A program made the position numbers and the translations under genes. This document shows positions 1 to 9,114 of a stretch of 64,000 nt of DNA, piece by piece. Below the pieces are notes generated by a model, which saw nothing but the letters and a program-made list of their open reading frames with translations, was not told where the DNA came from and searched no databases. Positions within the stretch are counted from its first letter, which is position 1; every line of letters begins with the position of its first letter. Where the stretch lies: assembly GCA_947647595.1 (NCBI GenBank), contig CANSKZ010000001.1, forward strand, positions 262,912-326,911, written 5' to 3'. The stretch comes from an uncultured Clostridium sp. Lineage in GTDB: Bacteria > Bacillota > Clostridia > TANB77 > CAG-508.

Positions 1-156
1 ACATAGTTTACAGGTAATAATAGCAACGTTTTCAGAATGTCTTCTGGTATAGGCATCGAGAGAATCTAGCATTTTTAGCTGGTATCTTATTTTTTCATTT
101 AAGTTGTAGGATTTTATAGCAGTAGAATTATAAAAATCAAATTTTTCTGTTTTCAT
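1..156 (-). CDS. HD-domain (HD-GYP-like) phosphohydrolase, 3' truncated
   Basis: The first 52 codons are visible; the gene runs off the window edge. An ATG at 156-154 is preceded by AAGGAG on the minus strand. Residues 30-52 (LDSLDAYTRRHSENVAIITC) match the start of HD/HD-GYP phosphohydrolase domains, where the RHS-ENV histidine is the first metal ligand. Such proteins often hydrolyse cyclic dinucleotides or (p)ppGpp. The diagnostic HD and GYP motifs lie outside the window, so the substrate is unknown. It diverges from the small membrane protein at 618. Confidence 0.6.
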   Translation of the reverse strand, partial: MKTEKFDFYNSTAIKSYNLNEKIRYQLKMLDSLDAYTRRHSENVAIITCKLC

Positions 157-436
157 AGGTAAAAGTACTCCTTAAAAAATAGTTTTTTTTATTGTATCGC
201 TTAAATGAAAGTAAGTCAAGAAAACAGAGGAATTTAAACTTAAATATTTTTCCTAATTTGTTAGAATGAACAAGTAAAAATCACAATTGGCAAAAAGATT
301 ATTTATGATATAATACTAAAATGTTTTTAAAGAATATAAAGAGTTGTAAAAAATAAAAGAATAATATGAATAAGATACTAACCGCATAGATTTTTATACA
401 ATTCCTTGAGAAAAAAGGTAAAACAAAATTTTATTT

Positions 437-467
437 TTGACAATTTTCCTATACATTTTTTTATAAT
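437..467 (+). promoter_or_regulatory. Candidate sigma-A promoter for the 618 gene
   Basis: TTGACA at 437-442 and TATAAT at 462-467 are separated by 19 bp. A second TATAAT lies at 473-478. Together with the CDS at 618 this implies a leader of about 140 nt. I recognise no riboswitch fold in it. Nothing else gene-like was seen in 157-617. Confidence 0.5.
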
Positions 468-617
468 AATGTTATAATGAAAGCGATAACAGTAATTTGT
501 TAATCAAGAGGAAATCTCATAGAGAAAACAGCTAAATATATGGAATGATTTTGTCCTTTGAGAGACAGAAGAATAGGTAAACAATGCAATAAAACATGTA
601 AAAGGGAGGTGAAATAA

Positions 618-938
618 ATGAATTTCTTATTAACATTATTGATTGGAATAGTTGCAGGAGTAATAGATGTATTACCAATGATTAAAATGAAAGTTGATAA
701 ATACTCAACCCTATCAGCATTTGTATATTATTTAATAGTTCCATTTGTTATTTTCGGAATCAAATGGTTTGGCAATTTATGGTGGTTAAGAGGAGGAGTT
801 GTTGCAATTCTTATGGCAATTCCAGTTATTATTCTAGTTGCTAAAGAAGATAAAAAAAGTCCAGTGGCAATGACAATAATGTCTATTGTTCTAGGAAGTA
901 TTATTGGTGTTGTAGGACATTTCTTGAATCTAATGTAA
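618..938 (+). CDS. Small multi-spanning membrane protein, unknown function
   Basis: 106 aa, starting at ATG 618 behind GGGAGGTG. About four hydrophobic segments (residues 1-20, 33-52, 58-75, 83-105) are joined by short charged loops. I recognise no family motif; size and layout suggest a small integral membrane protein. It is monocistronic between its own promoter and the bidirectional terminator at 1022-1071. The antisense reading frame over it is a shadow. Confidence 0.6.
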   Translation: MNFLLTLLIGIVAGVIDVLPMIKMKVDKYSTLSAFVYYLIVPFVIFGIKWFGNLWWLRGGVVAILMAIPVIILVAKEDKKSPVAMTIMSIVLGSIIGVVGHFLNLM

Positions 939-1021
939 TTGAAATCTGGGGCACATTTTTGGCTTATATGTAGAGTAAATTTATAGATTAATTGTAAAAT
1001 AGATAAATTAATCAAAATAAT

Positions 1022-1071
1022 AAAAAATAAAGTAGCCATACTTATCATAAGTATAGGCCACTTTATTTTTT
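1022..1071. terminator. Bidirectional terminator
   Basis: A near-palindrome with arms AAAATAAAGT and ACTTTATTTT around an inner ACTTAT/ATAAGT stem. There are A- and T-runs at both ends, so it can serve both strands. The rest of 939-1252 holds only the promoter described next. Confidence 0.7.
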
Positions 1072-1184
1072 ATAGAATTAAACAAACACATAGTGAATAA
1101 TAAAAAGGAATTCTCAATAAAATAGTGGAAAAAATAAAAGAGAATAACCATAAAACAAGCTAATCACAAGTTTTGTTCATCTAG

Positions 1185-1213
1185 TGGACTTTTTAGACTT
1201 TATATGATACAAT
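1185..1213 (+). promoter_or_regulatory. Candidate promoter for the DUF1113-ymfFH-lgt group
   Basis: TGGACT at 1185-1190, a 17-bp spacer, and TACAAT at 1208-1213, just upstream of the gene starting at 1253. Confidence 0.5.
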
Positions 1214-1252
1214 AAAACATATTTAAATTTAAAAATGATAAGGAATAAAAAA

Positions 1253-2323
1253 ATGAAACAAAATTTGAAAAAAAAGAAGGAGAAAAAATATACCAAATTA
1301 AGCAATATTATTACGAAAAATATGGAAAATGCCAAAAAGGAAATTTCTCATGTAATTGAGAAATCCTTAGAAGATGAAACCATCCAAAAACTCAAAAAGG
1401 AATACGACAAAACCGTAGAAAAAGCCGACGAAATCAAAAATGAAATTATTGACAAATTAGAAGAAAAAACAGAAAGCATTGAAAACGGAAAAGGAATCCG
1501 CATTCTTGGCGTGAAATTATGGCGCATTATGCTATATTTGGCGGTCTATAGTTTCTTAGGATTTTGTTTTGAAACGGTTTATGGATTGCTCACAAAAGGT
1601 GTTATTGAAAGCAGGCAAAGTTTTTTATATGGACCATTTTGTGGAATTTATGGTTTTGGTGCGGTTATCATGATTTTATTTTTGCAGTATTTTAACAAAA
1701 ATAATTATACTTTATTTTTTGGCGGTTGCTTGATTGGTTCTGCGATTGAATATTTAGCCAGCTTATTTGGCGAAATGATTTTGCATGTGAAATGGTGGGA
1801 TTATTCCAAAGAACCATTTAATATTAATGGTAGAATTTGCCTATTTTATTCGCTTGCTTGGGGATTTTTAGCGATTTATCTAATGAAACATTTGAACCCT
1901 GCCATTGACCGATTTGTTGATAGAATCAAGAAAAAGTTGCCCAAATATTTATTACCACTCATCTTTGACATAACAACCCTATTTTTAGTGACAGATTGCA
2001 TCATTTCAGGAATTGCCATGCATGTTTTTCATGCAAGACTTGTCTATGATTACGATTTAGAAATTCCCAATGCTGCCATTTATGAAGAAGCATATGAAAA
2101 AATATTAGAAAATGAAGTATGGTATGAATTTACGCAAAAATATTTTTCCAATGAAAAAATGCTAAAAACATACCCCAATTTAAAAATGCAAGATGTCAAT
2201 GGGAATATCATTTTTGTGAAAAATATTTTGAAAGATATTAAACCATATTATTTGAAATGTTTTACACCAGACGAAAATGATGCACGTCTGACGAATGTTG
2301 AAAGTGTAACTTATCAAGAATAA
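1253..2323 (+). CDS. DUF1113 / putative ABC-transporter type IV membrane protein
   Basis: 356 aa. I prefer ATG 1253 over the in-frame ATG at 1235, because AAGGAA at 1240-1245 sits correctly for 1253. Residues 1-80 are a lysine/glutamate-rich, probably coiled-coil cytoplasmic stretch. They are followed by several membrane helices with the family's conserved features (YSFLGFCFETVY, a GPFCGIYGFG loop, a KWWDYS segment). The C-terminal 120 residues are soluble. The family (PF06541, CmpB-like) is common in Firmicutes, with no firm biochemical role. Only 62 bp separate it from the peptidase genes, suggesting co-transcription. Confidence 0.75.
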   Translation: MKQNLKKKKEKKYTKLSNIITKNMENAKKEISHVIEKSLEDETIQKLKKEYDKTVEKADEIKNEIIDKLEEKTESIENGKGIRILGVKLWRIMLYLAVYSFLGFCFETVYGLLTKGVIESRQSFLYGPFCGIYGFGAVIMILFLQYFNKNNYTLFFGGCLIGSAIEYLASLFGEMILHVKWWDYSKEPFNINGRICLFYSLAWGFLAIYLMKHLNPAIDRFVDRIKKKLPKYLLPLIFDITTLFLVTDCIISGIAMHVFHARLVYDYDLEIPNAAIYEEAYEKILENEVWYEFTQKYFSNEKMLKTYPNLKMQDVNGNIIFVKNILKDIKPYYLKCFTPDENDARLTNVESVTYQE

Positions 2324-2385
2324 ATATTTTGCATAAATTTCTCAAAAAAATAAATAATAAAATAAAACAAGGAGATGGAAAATTC

Positions 2386-3696
2386 ATGGAAAAGAAAGAT
2401 TTTGAAATCAAACAAGGAATCAAGGCACACTTTATCAAAACCGATTTGTTTAAAACGAATATGATATCCTGCATCATTACAGTGCCATTAACCAGAGAAA
2501 ATGTAACGAAAAATGCTTTAATTGTCAGCATGCTAAGACGAGGAACTGCTAATTTTAAAACCCAATTAGATTTAAGCAGAGAACTAGAAAATTTATATGG
2601 AGCAGCTTTTGAATGTGGTATTGACAAATATGGGGACAACCAAATTTTAAAATTTTATGCGGATTCTATCAATGATAAATTTGCTTTAAATCAAGAAGAA
2701 ATCTTAAAAAATACGTTAAATATTTTATTGGATATTATTTGTAATCCATTATTGGAAAATGGAAAATTCAAAGAAGAATATTTAAAAGTCGAAAAAGAAA
2801 ATCTGTCTAAAATCATCAAAAGTAAAATTGATGATAAAGATTTATATGCCTATGAAACCTGTATTTCCAAAATGTATGGCGATAACGGATTTGGTTTATA
2901 TAAATATGGTTATTTAGAAGATTTAGAAAATATTACAGTCGAAAACTTAACAGAACATTACAACAATTTAATTCAAAATTCAAAAATGGATATTTTCATA
3001 TCTGGTGATTTTGATGAAAAATACATCAAAGAAATCATTCTAAACAATGAAAATATTCAAAAATTGCGACCAAGAATTGAAAATTATATTCTAAATAATG
3101 AATTAACGGAAAAGAAACAAACACCTGAAAATATCAATGAAATCACAGAAACAATGGATGTTACACAAGGAAAATTAGTTATCGGAATGGACGTTAATGC
3201 AGATTGTGATAAACTTCAATTTAAAACGTTATTATATAACATTGTTTTAGGAAGTGGAGCGAATTCTTTGTTATTCCAAAATGTGCGAGAAAAAGAGAGT
3301 TTGGCGTATTCGATTAAAAGTTTGTATGTAAAACAAAAAGCCAATATTTTTATTCGTGCTGGAATCGAAATTCCGAATTTTGAAAAAGCAGTTCGTTTAA
3401 TTGAGGAACAACTGGAAATTATGAAGAAAGGTGAATTTTCCGACAACGATTTAGCTTCTGCCAAAGAATATGTAAAAGCTGGTATTGTAGCGATTGAAAC
3501 AGAACAAGACACAGGAATTGTTTACTACATCGGTCAAGAAATTTCGAAAACCGATACAACGCTCGAAGAATATCTAAAAAATATCGAAGAAATCACAAAA
3601 CAAGATATCATGGAAATTGCTCAAAATATAAAAATTAACACCATCTATTTCTTAAAAAACGAAAAGGAGGAAGCTGATGCAAACCATACAAAATAA
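2386..3696 (+). CDS. ymfF: M16-family peptidase-like protein, YmfF type
   Basis: 436 aa from ATG 2386, chosen because AAGGAG at 2369-2374 fits it; an upstream in-frame ATG at 2329 lacks a ribosome site. It has the insulinase-like fold layout but no HxxEH zinc motif; the equivalent region reads SMLRRGTANF. It is therefore the non-catalytic partner of the heterodimer, as in Bacillus YmfF. In Bacillus the YmfF/YmfH pair has been linked to the 5-aminopentanol modification of EF-P. It overlaps the next gene by 20 bp, so translational coupling is likely. Confidence 0.85.
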   Translation: MEKKDFEIKQGIKAHFIKTDLFKTNMISCIITVPLTRENVTKNALIVSMLRRGTANFKTQLDLSRELENLYGAAFECGIDKYGDNQILKFYADSINDKFALNQEEILKNTLNILLDIICNPLLENGKFKEEYLKVEKENLSKIIKSKIDDKDLYAYETCISKMYGDNGFGLYKYGYLEDLENITVENLTEHYNNLIQNSKMDIFISGDFDEKYIKEIILNNENIQKLRPRIENYILNNELTEKKQTPENINEITETMDVTQGKLVIGMDVNADCDKLQFKTLLYNIVLGSGANSLLFQNVREKESLAYSIKSLYVKQKANIFIRAGIEIPNFEKAVRLIEEQLEIMKKGEFSDNDLASAKEYVKAGIVAIETEQDTGIVYYIGQEISKTDTTLEEYLKNIEEITKQDIMEIAQNIKINTIYFLKNEKEEADANHTK

Positions 3697-4942
3697 CAAA
3701 ATCCAAGAAAAAATATACACCGAAAAATTATCCAATGGATTAAATCTGATGATTATTCCGAAAAAAACGCAAAAAAAATATATAATTTGGGGCGTAAATT
3801 ATGGTTCCATTGACCACAAATTTATGGTAGGTGACAAAGAAAACACAGTTCCAGACGGTATTGCCCATTATATGGAACATAAACTTTTTGAACAAGAAAA
3901 TGGGACCAATAGTCTAGACGTTTTATCCAGTTTAGGCGTTAATGCGAATGCTTACACTACCAACAATCACACTGCTTATTTGTTTGAAGACAACAATGAA
4001 AAGTTTTTAGAAGCATTAGATGAATTTATGAATTATGTTCAAAATCCTTATTTCACAGACGAAAATGTGGAAAAAGAACGTGGCATCATCGAGCAAGAAA
4101 TTATGATGTATGACGATTATCCTGATTGGAAATTGTACATGAATGCGATGAAAGCGATGTATCATAAAAATCCGATTAATATTGATGTAGCAGGAACCAA
4201 AGAAACTATTGCCAAGATTACAAAGGATACTTTATATGAAGCATACCACGCATTTTATCGACCAGACAAAATGGCAATTGTTGTTTGTGGCGATTTTGAA
4301 CCAGAAAAATTAATCCCAGAAATCGAAAAAAGGATGACATTGCAAAATGCCACACAAAACGTCAAAAGATTATATGAAGAAGAACCAAAAGAAATTGTGC
4401 AAAAACAAGTAGAAGCTGAAATGAACATCAGCATGCCAATTTTCATGATTGGTTATAAAGATGAGGTGGCTTGTGAAAATCAAATCAAAAAAGATTTAGC
4501 ATTAGACATTTTATTTAATATTTTAATTGGCGATAGTTCCGAATTATATCAATCGCTATATGAGGAAGGACTTTTGCAATCTGAACCAACCTTTATTTAT
4601 GAAAATAGTCAAACCTATTCTCATGTTTTAATACAAGGACAAAGTGAAAAGTATGATGAAGTCATAAAAAAAATCGAACAAGGAATTGAAAACTTAAAAC
4701 AAAATGAAATTCAAGACGAAGTATTTGACCGAATCAAGAAAAAATTATATGGTGAATATGTCAAAAGCTATAACGATGTAGGAAGTATAGCAACAACCTT
4801 TATCCAAAATTATTTTAGAAATATCAATCCATTGGATTATTTTGAAGAATTTAAAGGGTTAGACAAAGCTTATACAATGCAGGTTTTGGAAGAAGTTTTC
4901 AAACCAGAAAGAAAAGTAGTATCTATTGTAAAATCAAAATAA
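3677..4942 (+). CDS. ymfH: M16-family zinc peptidase, YmfH type
   Basis: 421 aa. This is the catalytic partner of the preceding gene. The inverted zinc motif HxxEH is present (HYMEH, about residue 64), and the distal ligand region ERGIIEQEI follows about 75 residues later, as in pitrilysins. The start at 3677 has GGAGG upstream, inside the 3' end of ymfF. Ten bases separate its stop from lgt, so ymfF-ymfH-lgt form an operon. Cytosolic; no signal peptide. Confidence 0.88.
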   Translation: MQTIQNNKIQEKIYTEKLSNGLNLMIIPKKTQKKYIIWGVNYGSIDHKFMVGDKENTVPDGIAHYMEHKLFEQENGTNSLDVLSSLGVNANAYTTNNHTAYLFEDNNEKFLEALDEFMNYVQNPYFTDENVEKERGIIEQEIMMYDDYPDWKLYMNAMKAMYHKNPINIDVAGTKETIAKITKDTLYEAYHAFYRPDKMAIVVCGDFEPEKLIPEIEKRMTLQNATQNVKRLYEEEPKEIVQKQVEAEMNISMPIFMIGYKDEVACENQIKKDLALDILFNILIGDSSELYQSLYEEGLLQSEPTFIYENSQTYSHVLIQGQSEKYDEVIKKIEQGIENLKQNEIQDEVFDRIKKKLYGEYVKSYNDVGSIATTFIQNYFRNINPLDYFEEFKGLDKAYTMQVLEEVFKPERKVVSIVKSK

Positions 4943-4951
4943 GGAGAAAAA

Positions 4952-5779
4952 ATGATTTATTTTCCAGGTTTTAATTTATCATTTTCAATCAATCCAATTG
5001 CGGGCAAGATATTTGGAATTGCCATTTATCATTATGCGATTTGTATTATTTTAGCTATTGTTGTTGCAGTTGTTTTGTGTTACAAATCAAAGGAAAAATT
5101 TCAAATAAAATTTGATTTTATTTTAGAAACTTTGATGTTTGCCATTATGTGGGGATTTGTTGGAGCGAGGATTTATTATGTATTATTTCATGTAAGCGAA
5201 TATTCTTCCTTAGCCAAAATCCTACAAATACGAGATGGCGGTTTGGCACTTTACGGCGGATTGATAGCAGGCGGAATTGTCATTTTAAAAAGATGTCGAA
5301 AATATAAAATTGACGTCTTGAATTTTTTGGACACCATTATTCCGTTTATTGCAATAGCGCAATCCATTGGAAGATGGGGAAATTTTTTCAATCAAGAAGC
5401 ATATGGAACAGAAACCGACAATGTTTTCCGTATGGGAATTCAAACATTAGAAGGATACAAAGAGGTTCATCCTGCGTTTTTATATGAGTCATTTGCAACT
5501 TTTATGTTATTTATTTTATTAAAGATTTTACAAAAAAATAGGAAATTCAAAGGTGAAATATTTTACGTATATTTATTTTTCTATTCTAGCGTTCGAATGC
5601 TCATTGAAGGAATCCGAGTCGATAGTTTAATGTTCTATCAGTTCAGAATTTCACAAGTTTTGTCAGGTGCGATTTTTGTCATTTCGGGGATAATGCTGTT
5701 GAATCCTATACAGAAACTGTTATTTAATAGTAGAAATCGTTCTAAAATGCAGAAAAAAGTCTACAAAAAAGTACTATAA
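4952..5779 (+). CDS. lgt: Prolipoprotein diacylglyceryl transferase
   Basis: 275 aa integral membrane enzyme that transfers diacylglyceryl from phosphatidylglycerol to the lipobox cysteine, the first step of lipoprotein maturation. Visible signatures are GGLALYGGLIAGG and the Lgt signature GRWGNFFNQEAYG with its essential Arg/Asn. About seven helices; normal family length. AAGGAG lies 7 bp before the ATG. It is the last gene of the ymfF-ymfH-lgt operon. Confidence 0.95.
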   Translation: MIYFPGFNLSFSINPIAGKIFGIAIYHYAICIILAIVVAVVLCYKSKEKFQIKFDFILETLMFAIMWGFVGARIYYVLFHVSEYSSLAKILQIRDGGLALYGGLIAGGIVILKRCRKYKIDVLNFLDTIIPFIAIAQSIGRWGNFFNQEAYGTETDNVFRMGIQTLEGYKEVHPAFLYESFATFMLFILLKILQKNRKFKGEIFYVYLFFYSSVRMLIEGIRVDSLMFYQFRISQVLSGAIFVISGIMLLNPIQKLLFNSRNRSKMQKKVYKKVL

Positions 5780-5793
5780 ATGTTGATTTTTTA

Positions 5794-5822
5794 TTGACAA
5801 TGACGAATAGATGTGTTATTTT
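5794..5822 (+). promoter_or_regulatory. Candidate promoter for the Spo0E-like gene
   Basis: TTGACA at 5794-5799, 17 bp, then TATTTT at 5817-5822. It precedes the small gene at 5890. Confidence 0.5.
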
Positions 5823-5889
5823 TGAATTATAGAAATGGAAAATTCTGGACCTTATAAATTGGAGCAATAAAAAAGGAGAGCGATGAATT

Positions 5890-6027
5890 ATGATAAATGA
5901 TGAAATCTGTGAATTAAGAGATAAATTAAACAAAAGCATAGAAAAAGGAGAAGATTACAACGTAATCTATGATTTGAGTGTGCAATTAGATGATTTAATT
6001 GCCAAATTTTATAACGAAAAAAAATAA
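5890..6027 (+). CDS. Spo0E-like aspartyl-phosphate phosphatase (short)
   Basis: 45 aa, ATG 5890 with AGGAG at 5874-5878. Two short amphipathic helices are followed by SVQLDDLI at residues 30-37, matching the Spo0E family signature S-x-x-LD-x-LI. The serine and aspartate of that motif contact the Spo0A/Spo0F receiver domain. Family members dephosphorylate Spo0A~P and delay sporulation. It is monocistronic between its own promoter and terminator. Confidence 0.75.
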   Translation: MINDEICELRDKLNKSIEKGEDYNVIYDLSVQLDDLIAKFYNEKK

Positions 6028-6033
6028 AAAATT

Positions 6034-6064
6034 AGCAAGCTTTTTCGAGCTTGCTTTTATTTTT
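6034..6064 (+). terminator. Rho-independent terminator after the Spo0E-like gene
   Basis: AGCAAGC (6034-6040) pairs with GCTTGCT (6049-6055), followed by a T-rich tract. Confidence 0.8.
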
Positions 6065-6111
6065 CATAATTTTAATAAAACCGAATATCTTATAACAAAA
6101 GGAGGAACAAA

Positions 6112-6898
6112 ATGAAAGATAGAATGATAAGATATAGTTTTATTTGTTTAATCTTAGTAGTTAGCATTATGCAATTTTCTTTGGCATCGCATGCTGATGA
6201 GAAGCTTAGCAATGAAACGCTGGCTTGGGGATTTCGAAGAGGGGAAAATCATGAGCAAGCCGTTTTAGATAGTGAAAGTCTAAAAGTAGTTGAAAAATTC
6301 AATCGGAATTGCGATGGGAAATCCAGACAAAAAAAATATATATTTAACCTTTGATGCTGGATTCGAAGCAGGATACACAGAAGAATTGCTAAAAGTGCTA
6401 AAAGAAAATAATGTAACTGCCACTTTTTTTATAACAGCTCACTACGTAAATACAGCAACTGATTTAGTAAAACAAATGATTCAAAATGGAAACACAGTTG
6501 GAAATCATACTGTGAATCACGCTTGTTTACCGGGACTTTCCAATGACGAAATTAAAGAAGAAATCATGAAATTGCACAATAGTGTCTACGAAGTAACTGG
6601 CTACGAAATGACTTATTTCAGACCACCAAGGGGAGAATTTAGCGAAAGAACGGCAAGTATTGTAGAATCACTTGGCTATACAAGTGTACTATGGTCCAAT
6701 GCGTATGATGACTGGGACCAATCCAAACAAGGAAGAAGCGATTATGGAAAAAAGAAAGTATTAGACAATCTTCATAATGGAGCAATCATTTTACTACACA
6801 GCACATCGGAAGACAACTTAACTATGATGGACAGCATGATAAAAGAAGCAAAACAAATGGGATATGAATTTAAGTCATTAGATGAATTTGAGAAATAG
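6112..6898 (+). CDS. pdaA: PdaA-like muramic delta-lactam polysaccharide deacetylase, read through a +1 shift at CGG
   Basis: 261 aa if the C at 6304 is skipped; in the zero frame it stops after 80 aa. An N-terminal signal peptide (residues 1-29) is followed by LAWGF and then the NodB-type deacetylase domain: TFDAGFEAGYT, the zinc motif HTVNH, RPPRGEF, WSNAYDDWD and LLHS. This is the PdaA arrangement; PdaA makes muramic-lactam in spore cortex peptidoglycan. The combined length fits PdaA (about 260 aa). The zero-frame codon 65 is CGG (6304-6306). Omitting its C gives KFNGIAMGN, continuing directly into KKNIYLTFD. Whether this is recoding, a mutation or an error is treated under findings. Confidence 0.8.
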
Positions 6899-6905
6899 AA
6901 ATGAA

Positions 6906-6952
6906 AAACCTCATCTCGAGCGAAAAGTAGAGATGAGGTTTACTTTAATTTT
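6906..6952. terminator. Bidirectional terminator between pdaA and murE
   Basis: AACCTCATCTC (6907-6917) pairs with GAGATGAGGTT (6930-6940), with A/T-rich flanks on both sides. It serves the convergent pdaA and murE genes. Confidence 0.8.
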
Positions 6953-6954
6953 AT

Positions 6955-8461
6955 TTAATTAATTGGTTTTCGTTCTCCAGATTCAATCATTTCATGAATC
7001 AACTGATGAATCACCTTACGTTCATCATACGGATATTTTACGCCGTTTTTTTCTAAATATAAATCATGTCCTAAACCTGGAATTACAATCATATCACCAG
7101 GTTTTGCAATCGAAATGGCATAACGAATTCCTTCTGTTCTATCAACTACAATTTTATAAGGTTTACCAGTTGGGATAATACCGAGCTTCGATTTCTTTCA
7201 AAATTTTTAAAGGGTCTTCTGTACGAACTTGGTCAGACATCAGTACTGTAAAATCAGCCAATCGACCAGAAATTTCACCCATAATTGGTCTTTTGGCACT
7301 GTCACGATCACCACCAACACCCCAGGCACAGATAACACGTCCTTTAGCATAGGAATTAACAGCCGTCAAAATACTTTCTAAGCTAGAGGGCGTATGAGCA
7401 TAATCAATCATAATCGTAATTCCCAAAGGATTAGGAACAAGCTCACTTCGACCAAGTACTTTTAAGTCTTTTAAAGCAGTTCGAATTTCATCTGCCGTTA
7501 CATCCAAATAAGCACAAGCCGTAATGGCACCCAATGCATTATACACACTAAATTTTCCGGGAATAGAAGCTTCAATTTGTTCCTGTTTTCCTTGATAATG
7601 TATCGTAAAATCAATCGCAGAATCAGTGATAATGACATCTTCAGAATTTGCCTGAATATCTGCTGTATGGTCAATGCCAAAAGTTTTGATTGGTTTGTTT
7701 GGTAATAATTCTTGAATGGTACGAACTTTTTCATCATCTTGGTTGATAACACTACATTTTGCCATTTTTAAAAGTTGCAATTTACAATTAAAGTAATCTT
7801 CCATATTAGGATGTTCTTTTGGACTAATATGGTCTTCACTTAAATTGGTAAAAACGCCAATATCAAAATCACAGCCAGTAACACGTTCTAATTTTGTGGC
7901 TTGTGAAGAAACTTCAAGAATAGCAACCTCTGTTTCTTGTTCTACCATTTGATTTAGGTATTTTTGAATTTCAATGCTTTCAGGTGTCGTGCGGTCTGTA
8001 TCCTCGATTTTTTTTCCATTAATATAAACCGCAATGCTTCCAATTAATCCGACTTTGTGACCATGTTCTTCGAGAATGGATTTTATCATGAATGTGGTGG
8101 TTGTTTTGCCTTTGGTTCCTGTTACACCAATGAGTTTCAATTTTTTAGAAGGATGTTCGTAAAATTCGCAAGCCACTTGAGCCAATGCTTTTCTGGTATT
8201 TTCAACAGAAATAACAGGAATTTCAGAATTTATATTTAAAGAATGAATATCCACATCAGGTTCTACAATGATGGCTTTTGCACCATTTTCAATAGCACTT
8301 GGAATAAATTCCACACCATTTTTCGAAAAACCATTAATGGCAATAAATAAGCCACCTTCTTTTATTCTTCGAGAATCAGAATGGATATTGGTAATATCGA
8401 TAGAAAAGTCGCCAAGCTTGTCTTTAATCGCGACTGTAGAGATAAGTTTGCTTAATTTCAT
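6955..8461 (-). CDS. murE: MurE-type UDP-MurNAc-tripeptide ligase, read through a +1 shift at CGG
   Basis: 501 aa if the base at 7183 is skipped; 432 aa in the zero frame, which ends RYYPNW. It has the full Mur ligase layout: N-terminal UDP-binding domain, GVTGTKGKTTT P-loop (about residue 110), TTPESIE, EVSSQ, the carbamoyl-lysine region YFNCK, and GRSE. After the shift it continues GIIPTGKPYKIVVDRTEGI to the normal C-terminus. MurE adds the third stem-peptide residue to UDP-MurNAc-L-Ala-D-Glu. The amino-acid selectivity motif, DNPR in meso-DAP enzymes, here reads DQVR (SDQVRTEDP), and the later GKGHE reads GLGHD. It may be a divergent or paralogous MurE. AAGGAAGG precedes the ATG. Confidence 0.82.
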
Positions 8462-8559
8462 AAGATACCTTCCTTTCGTTTCATTAAATTGATTATATAC
8501 TAAATGGGGTGGATTTGTAAAGTGGAAAATGATTAGTGTGAATAATTCACATAAAACTC

Positions 8560-8588
8560 TTGAAATCTTATGTAAAATGTATTATAAT
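8560..8588 (+). promoter_or_regulatory. Promoter of the CxxCxG protein gene
   Basis: TTGAAA at 8560-8565, 17 bp, TATAAT at 8583-8588. Confidence 0.65.
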
Positions 8589-8658
8589 ATAAATGCAATG
8601 TAATTGAATATCAACAATAGCTATGTAAAATAGCTAAGTAAAAACAGGAGGAATTTTT

Positions 8659-9000
8659 ATGGCAAAACAGGAAAAGATTACAGTAAGAGCTCAATGTGGT
8701 GACTGTGGAGGAACAAAGATTTATGTTGGACTTGAATGTCACGATGGTGCAGGAATGGTTTGTGCTAATTGTGAGGGAAAAGGATGGGTACCAATTACGT
8801 ATACTCCATTTATTGCTCCAAAGAAAAGAAATGATGTAAAAAGGGTTTTTGAAGCACAGAAATACCGAACTTTTTATCCTACAGACCATACGTTTGAGGA
8901 CGGAAAAACAGTCAACTACAGTGAATTTGGCTGCACGTATGAGGAATGGGAGAATGGAGCGACTCCGAAGCCTTGGCCGAAGGATACACCGATAGAGTAA
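8659..9000 (+). CDS. Small CxxCxG zinc-finger protein, unknown function
   Basis: 113 aa; AGGAGG lies 8 bp before ATG. Residues 13-42 contain CGDCGG and CANCEGKGW, two CxxCxG repeats like half of the DnaJ cysteine-rich domain, likely binding one zinc. The C-terminal half is rich in aromatic and proline residues and is unrecognised. It is monocistronic with its own promoter and terminator. Confidence 0.7.
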   Translation: MAKQEKITVRAQCGDCGGTKIYVGLECHDGAGMVCANCEGKGWVPITYTPFIAPKKRNDVKRVFEAQKYRTFYPTDHTFEDGKTVNYSEFGCTYEEWENGATPKPWPKDTPIE

Positions 9001-9015
9001 AATGTAAAAAAAGAT

Positions 9016-9048
9016 ACCGCATTGTAAATTTAATGCGGTGCTTTTTTT
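9016..9048 (+). terminator. Rho-independent terminator
   Basis: ACCGCATT (9016-9023) pairs with AATGCGGT (9032-9039), followed by a T-run. Confidence 0.85.
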
Positions 9049-9059
9049 GGAATAAAAAC

Positions 9060-9088
9060 TTGCAATCTTATGTAAAATATGATATAAT
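9060..9088 (+). promoter_or_regulatory. Promoter of the tandem guanylate-kinase-like / Nudix operon
   Basis: TTGCAA at 9060-9065, 17 bp, TATAAT at 9083-9088. The spacer starts TCTTATGTAAAAT, the same as in the promoter at 8560, so the two may be co-regulated. Confidence 0.65.
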
Positions 9089-9114
9089 TACGAAAAATAA
9101 TTTAGGAGAAAATC

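Noticed and set aside
157..617. Cyclic dinucleotide riboswitch before the 618 gene
   Set aside because: The leader is long enough, and an HD-domain gene is adjacent, but I could not find the conserved core of the c-di-GMP or c-di-AMP aptamers.
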